64,000 nt of DNA, from the NCBI GenBank assembly GCA_026122225.1, contig JANEZZ010002696.1, positions 806,001 to 870,000 of the forward strand, in the 5' to 3' direction. This document shows, piece by piece, positions 61,546 through 64,000 of the stretch. Each line of letters begins with the position of its first letter. The first letter of the stretch is position 1. The notes beneath the pieces were generated by a model. That model searched no databases. It saw nothing but the letters and a program-made list of their open reading frames with translations, and was not told the origin of the DNA. The position numbers were made by a program, and so were the translations under genes. Source of the stretch: Heloderma charlesbogerti (taxonomy: Eukaryota; Chordata; Lepidosauria; Squamata; Helodermatidae).

Positions 61546-62334
61546 ATTCCATTTATTAAAATGTAGTTAGCTAGTTGTTAAAATGATTTTGAGGCAGTAG
61601 TTAGCAGTGGTAGTTCAACTGCTTTTAAAGCGTTTGTGCAGGCTCTCCTCTCTCGCCAGTATTACCTGTTCTTAGTTTGGATATAACTTCATCCAAGCAG
61701 GCTGCGTGTATTTCAGGATTAAAGTTAAGTGTGTTTTATGGACTTTCCCAGCTGGTCTTGTAAGCTGAAGTTGTTAAATTCAATTGGAAGCAAAATACTT
61801 CATGATCTTGTGTAAGGATTCATATTTCCAAGCCTTCAGCCATAAGATGTTGCCTGTGGGGATGGTTTTTAAAACAACACATGACTAATCCATCTGCTGA
61901 GAATGTGAGTAAAAGAGGGGCCACAGATCTACATTAGGTCCCCAAAGCATTTTTCTCATTGCTCTTGCAGACAAAACAGTATCATTTAAAAAAAAATCAG
62001 TGCAATAACAGAGAAGAAAGCTTGGGAAGCAACTTGATTAACTCCTCAACAAATTTAATAAAAAGAAACATGGCTGCAAGACAAAGAAGGTTGACAGGAT
62101 TTGTCCCAGTGTCATTATTCTTCTTTGACAGACCCACCTGCTGGGGAAGGAGATAACAAGGAACTTCCCTGCAGAGATGTAAACTTTGAAAGCCCTGTCC
62201 AGCAGGGTCTATCAACAGCTGAAACAATGCTGGCAACAAGACTGCTGTGCTGCTAAAATGGCAACTATGATGCACAGAACAATCCCAGCATCATGTGGAT
62301 ATTTATATTTATTAAGTGGGAGAATCCCATTTAT
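61546..62334. other. No feature recognised (intergenic)
   Basis: No gene or named repeat seen. Confidence 0.45.
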
Positions 62335-62640
62335 TTGAAGGGCCAGAGCAGCCTCCCCTAGCCTGGTCTCCTGCAGCAGGTTGGACCACACTACCCATCA
62401 TCCCCATGGGATGGTGGGAATTGTAATCCAACATGTCTACAGGGCTTGGGGTTGGTAAAGGCTTGATATCCAGAATGCTTGTTTCACTAGAATCCAGGGC
62501 AGACTCCCCCCACCTGTTGCCCACCAGATGGCTTGGCCCACAACTCCCATCACCCCAGCCAGGTCATGCCGGGTGAGGATGATGGGAGTTGCAGTCCAAC
62601 ATGTCTGGAAGGCACCAGGTTGGAGAAGGTTGGTCTAGGA
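62335..62640. repeat. Two palindromic MITEs (CCTGGTGCCTTCCAGACATG family)
   Basis: 62340-62460 and 62510-62640 each have paired arms such as CCACAACTCCCATCACCCC and GGATGATGGGAGTTGCAGTC, ending CATGTCTGGAAGGCACCAGG. Relatives at 18290, 32905 and 51845. Confidence 0.65.
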
Positions 62641-62644
62641 CAAA

Positions 62645-63273
62645 AATGACATGGAGCTGAACAGCTGGCATGGAATGAATTGAGATACTGGGGAAATTCA
62701 GTTTCAGAAAGGAGAAGAAAACCAGAAAAATGCTCACACCTTCTGGTGTGTGCTGGGGGGATGTGTGTTTCCATAAGCAATTTACTCTGAGCTGGCTGCA
62801 TCTGGAGGTTGTTAGGGATACATGACGTCGTGGCATCCTGCATCCACCCCAGAGCTTATCGCAGAAAAAAATGGTTCTTCTGAGACGACTTCTAGTCCAA
62901 TTGTTTTCCTTAATTCGGCGTGTCTGTGGTTCTGTTTTGGTGTGCATCACCCTCCGCATTTACCCTGGTATAATAGCCCTGCCCAAAGGTATGTCTTTCA
63001 CCTGGCCATGACCTCACTGACCCCGGTCAAGGGGTGTTTCCCCAGTGTTTTCCCCACCTGTGTTTCCCCGATCTTTCCACCATTTCATGGTTGGCCATCA
63101 GAGTTCTGAGCTACCTCATGGCATTTACTTCACCTTGCCTACCACTAAGCTCCGGTGGCCATCCCTGCAAAGTATAGGTGTGCTCCAGGCAGCCTATAAC
63201 TTTTTGAAAAAAGTAAAGCATTAAAGCGAAATAGCGCTTTTGTCCACAATACCTACACCCTCCCCAACTGACT
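62645..63273. other. No gene recognised (intergenic)
   Basis: Overlapping short frames of up to 131 codons resemble no known protein. Confidence 0.45.
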
Positions 63274-63281
63274 ATCTCACT

Positions 63282-64000
63282 TAGGGATGTACGAATCCTA
63301 CTCACCCGTCCGTTCCGGGGCATCGGCGGTGGAGGGGAGGTGCCCTCTGACCCATCCCTCCCCCCGGAATCCTCCCCAGACCAGCTCTGCGGAGCCGCCG
63401 GGCTGCTGCAGCCGCAGATGGCAGCCATCATAGCGGCCGCCATTTGCGTGCTTGCAGTCAGCCGTGATAGGCTACGTAAGTATTTATGTAGCCTATCAGG
63501 GCAAAGAGCAGGGACGCAAATGGCAGCCACTATGCCATTTGTGCCCCTGCTCTTTGCCGTGATAGACTACGTAAGTATTTATGTAGCCTATCATGGTAAA
63601 GGCAGTCACGCAAATGGCGGCCGCTATGCCATTTGCATAGTGGCCGCCATTTGCATCCCTGCTCTTTGCCGTGATAGGCTACGTAAGTATTTATGTAGCC
63701 TATCATGGTAAAGGCAGTCACGCAAATGGCGGCCGCTATGCCATTTGCGCCCCTGCTCTTTGCCGTGATAGGCTACGTAAGTATTTATGTAGCCTATCAT
63801 GGTAAAGGCAGTCACGCAAATGGCGGCTGCTATGCCATTTGCGCCCCTGCTCTTTGCCGTGATAGGCTACGTAAGTATTTATGTAGCCTATCATGGTAAA
63901 GGCAGTCACGCAAATGGCTGCCGCTATGCCATTTGCATAGTGGCCGCCATTTGCATCCCTGCTAATATAGCCTATCACTATCCCTGCAAATAGTTACGTA
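63282..64000. mobile_element. Palindromic hAT-like element, type 1, with tandemly amplified hairpin module (runs off the edge)
   Basis: Left end TAGGGATGTACGAATCC. The interior is a tandem array: GCCGTGATAGGCTACGTAAG begins (or nearly so) at 63461, 63556, 63668, 63762 and 63856, i.e. mostly 94-95 bp apart. Each unit has one GATAGGCTACGTAA hairpin and one GCAAATGGC hairpin. The right end is outside the window, so no target duplication can be checked. Confidence 0.82.

Noticed and set aside
63461..63990. CRISPR-like spacing of repeated palindromes
   Set aside because: The genome is vertebrate, the intervening sequences are themselves repeats and palindromes, and the array lies inside a transposon.

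Overview
The window is vertebrate nuclear DNA, almost certainly from a squamate reptile (lizard or snake). It is AT-leaning and intron-rich, has one CpG island, and is packed with squamate-type repeats: BovB/RTE, L2-like and CR1 LINEs, a Penelope-like relic, tRNA-derived SINEs and many non-autonomous DNA transposons. I cannot name the species.

One protein-coding gene is supported. The minus strand carries the 5' half of HMGCLL1, the extramitochondrial (N-myristoylated) HMG-CoA lyase. Exon 1 (47091-47210) lies in the CpG island at about 46.7-47.8 kb. Exons 2-5 follow at 26736-26813, 21074-21181, 16957-17052 and 12042-12190, all with GT/AG junctions and mutually compatible reading frames. The metal-binding histidine and catalytic cysteine exons are not seen and should lie beyond the left edge, so about 1-12041 is intron 5 and everything right of 47210 is promoter or intergenic. 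A possible alternative terminal exon (19545-19700, minus) sits in intron 3, just downstream (in transcript direction) of a 200-nt pyrimidine-rich microsatellite.

Layout. 1-12 kb: intron 5, with nested hAT-like elements, a CR1, an inverted pair of L2 ends, a solo LTR and two palindromic hAT-like elements. 12-26.8 kb: exons 5 to 2, separated by MITEs, a nearly complete L2-like LINE (22.1-24.7 kb) and microsatellites. 27-47 kb: intron 1, with a BovB 3' end, SINEs, L2 tails, a Penelope-like relic and two more palindromic elements. 47-53.9 kb: promoter and upstream repeats. 53.9-58.9 kb: a long BovB LINE broken by a CR1 tail and by a palindromic element that itself contains a second palindromic element. 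63.28-64 kb: a further palindromic element running off the edge.

The most unusual content is a family of non-autonomous hAT-like elements (termini TAGGGATG...CATCCCTA, 8-bp target duplications). In most copies the interior is a hierarchical palindrome: short perfect hairpins (GATAGGCTACGTAA arms alternating with GCAAATGGCGGC arms) arranged so that the whole block is again a palindrome. Copies differ in the number of hairpin modules, have inserted into one another, and carry outward-facing consensus splice donors and YY1-like motifs in their arms.
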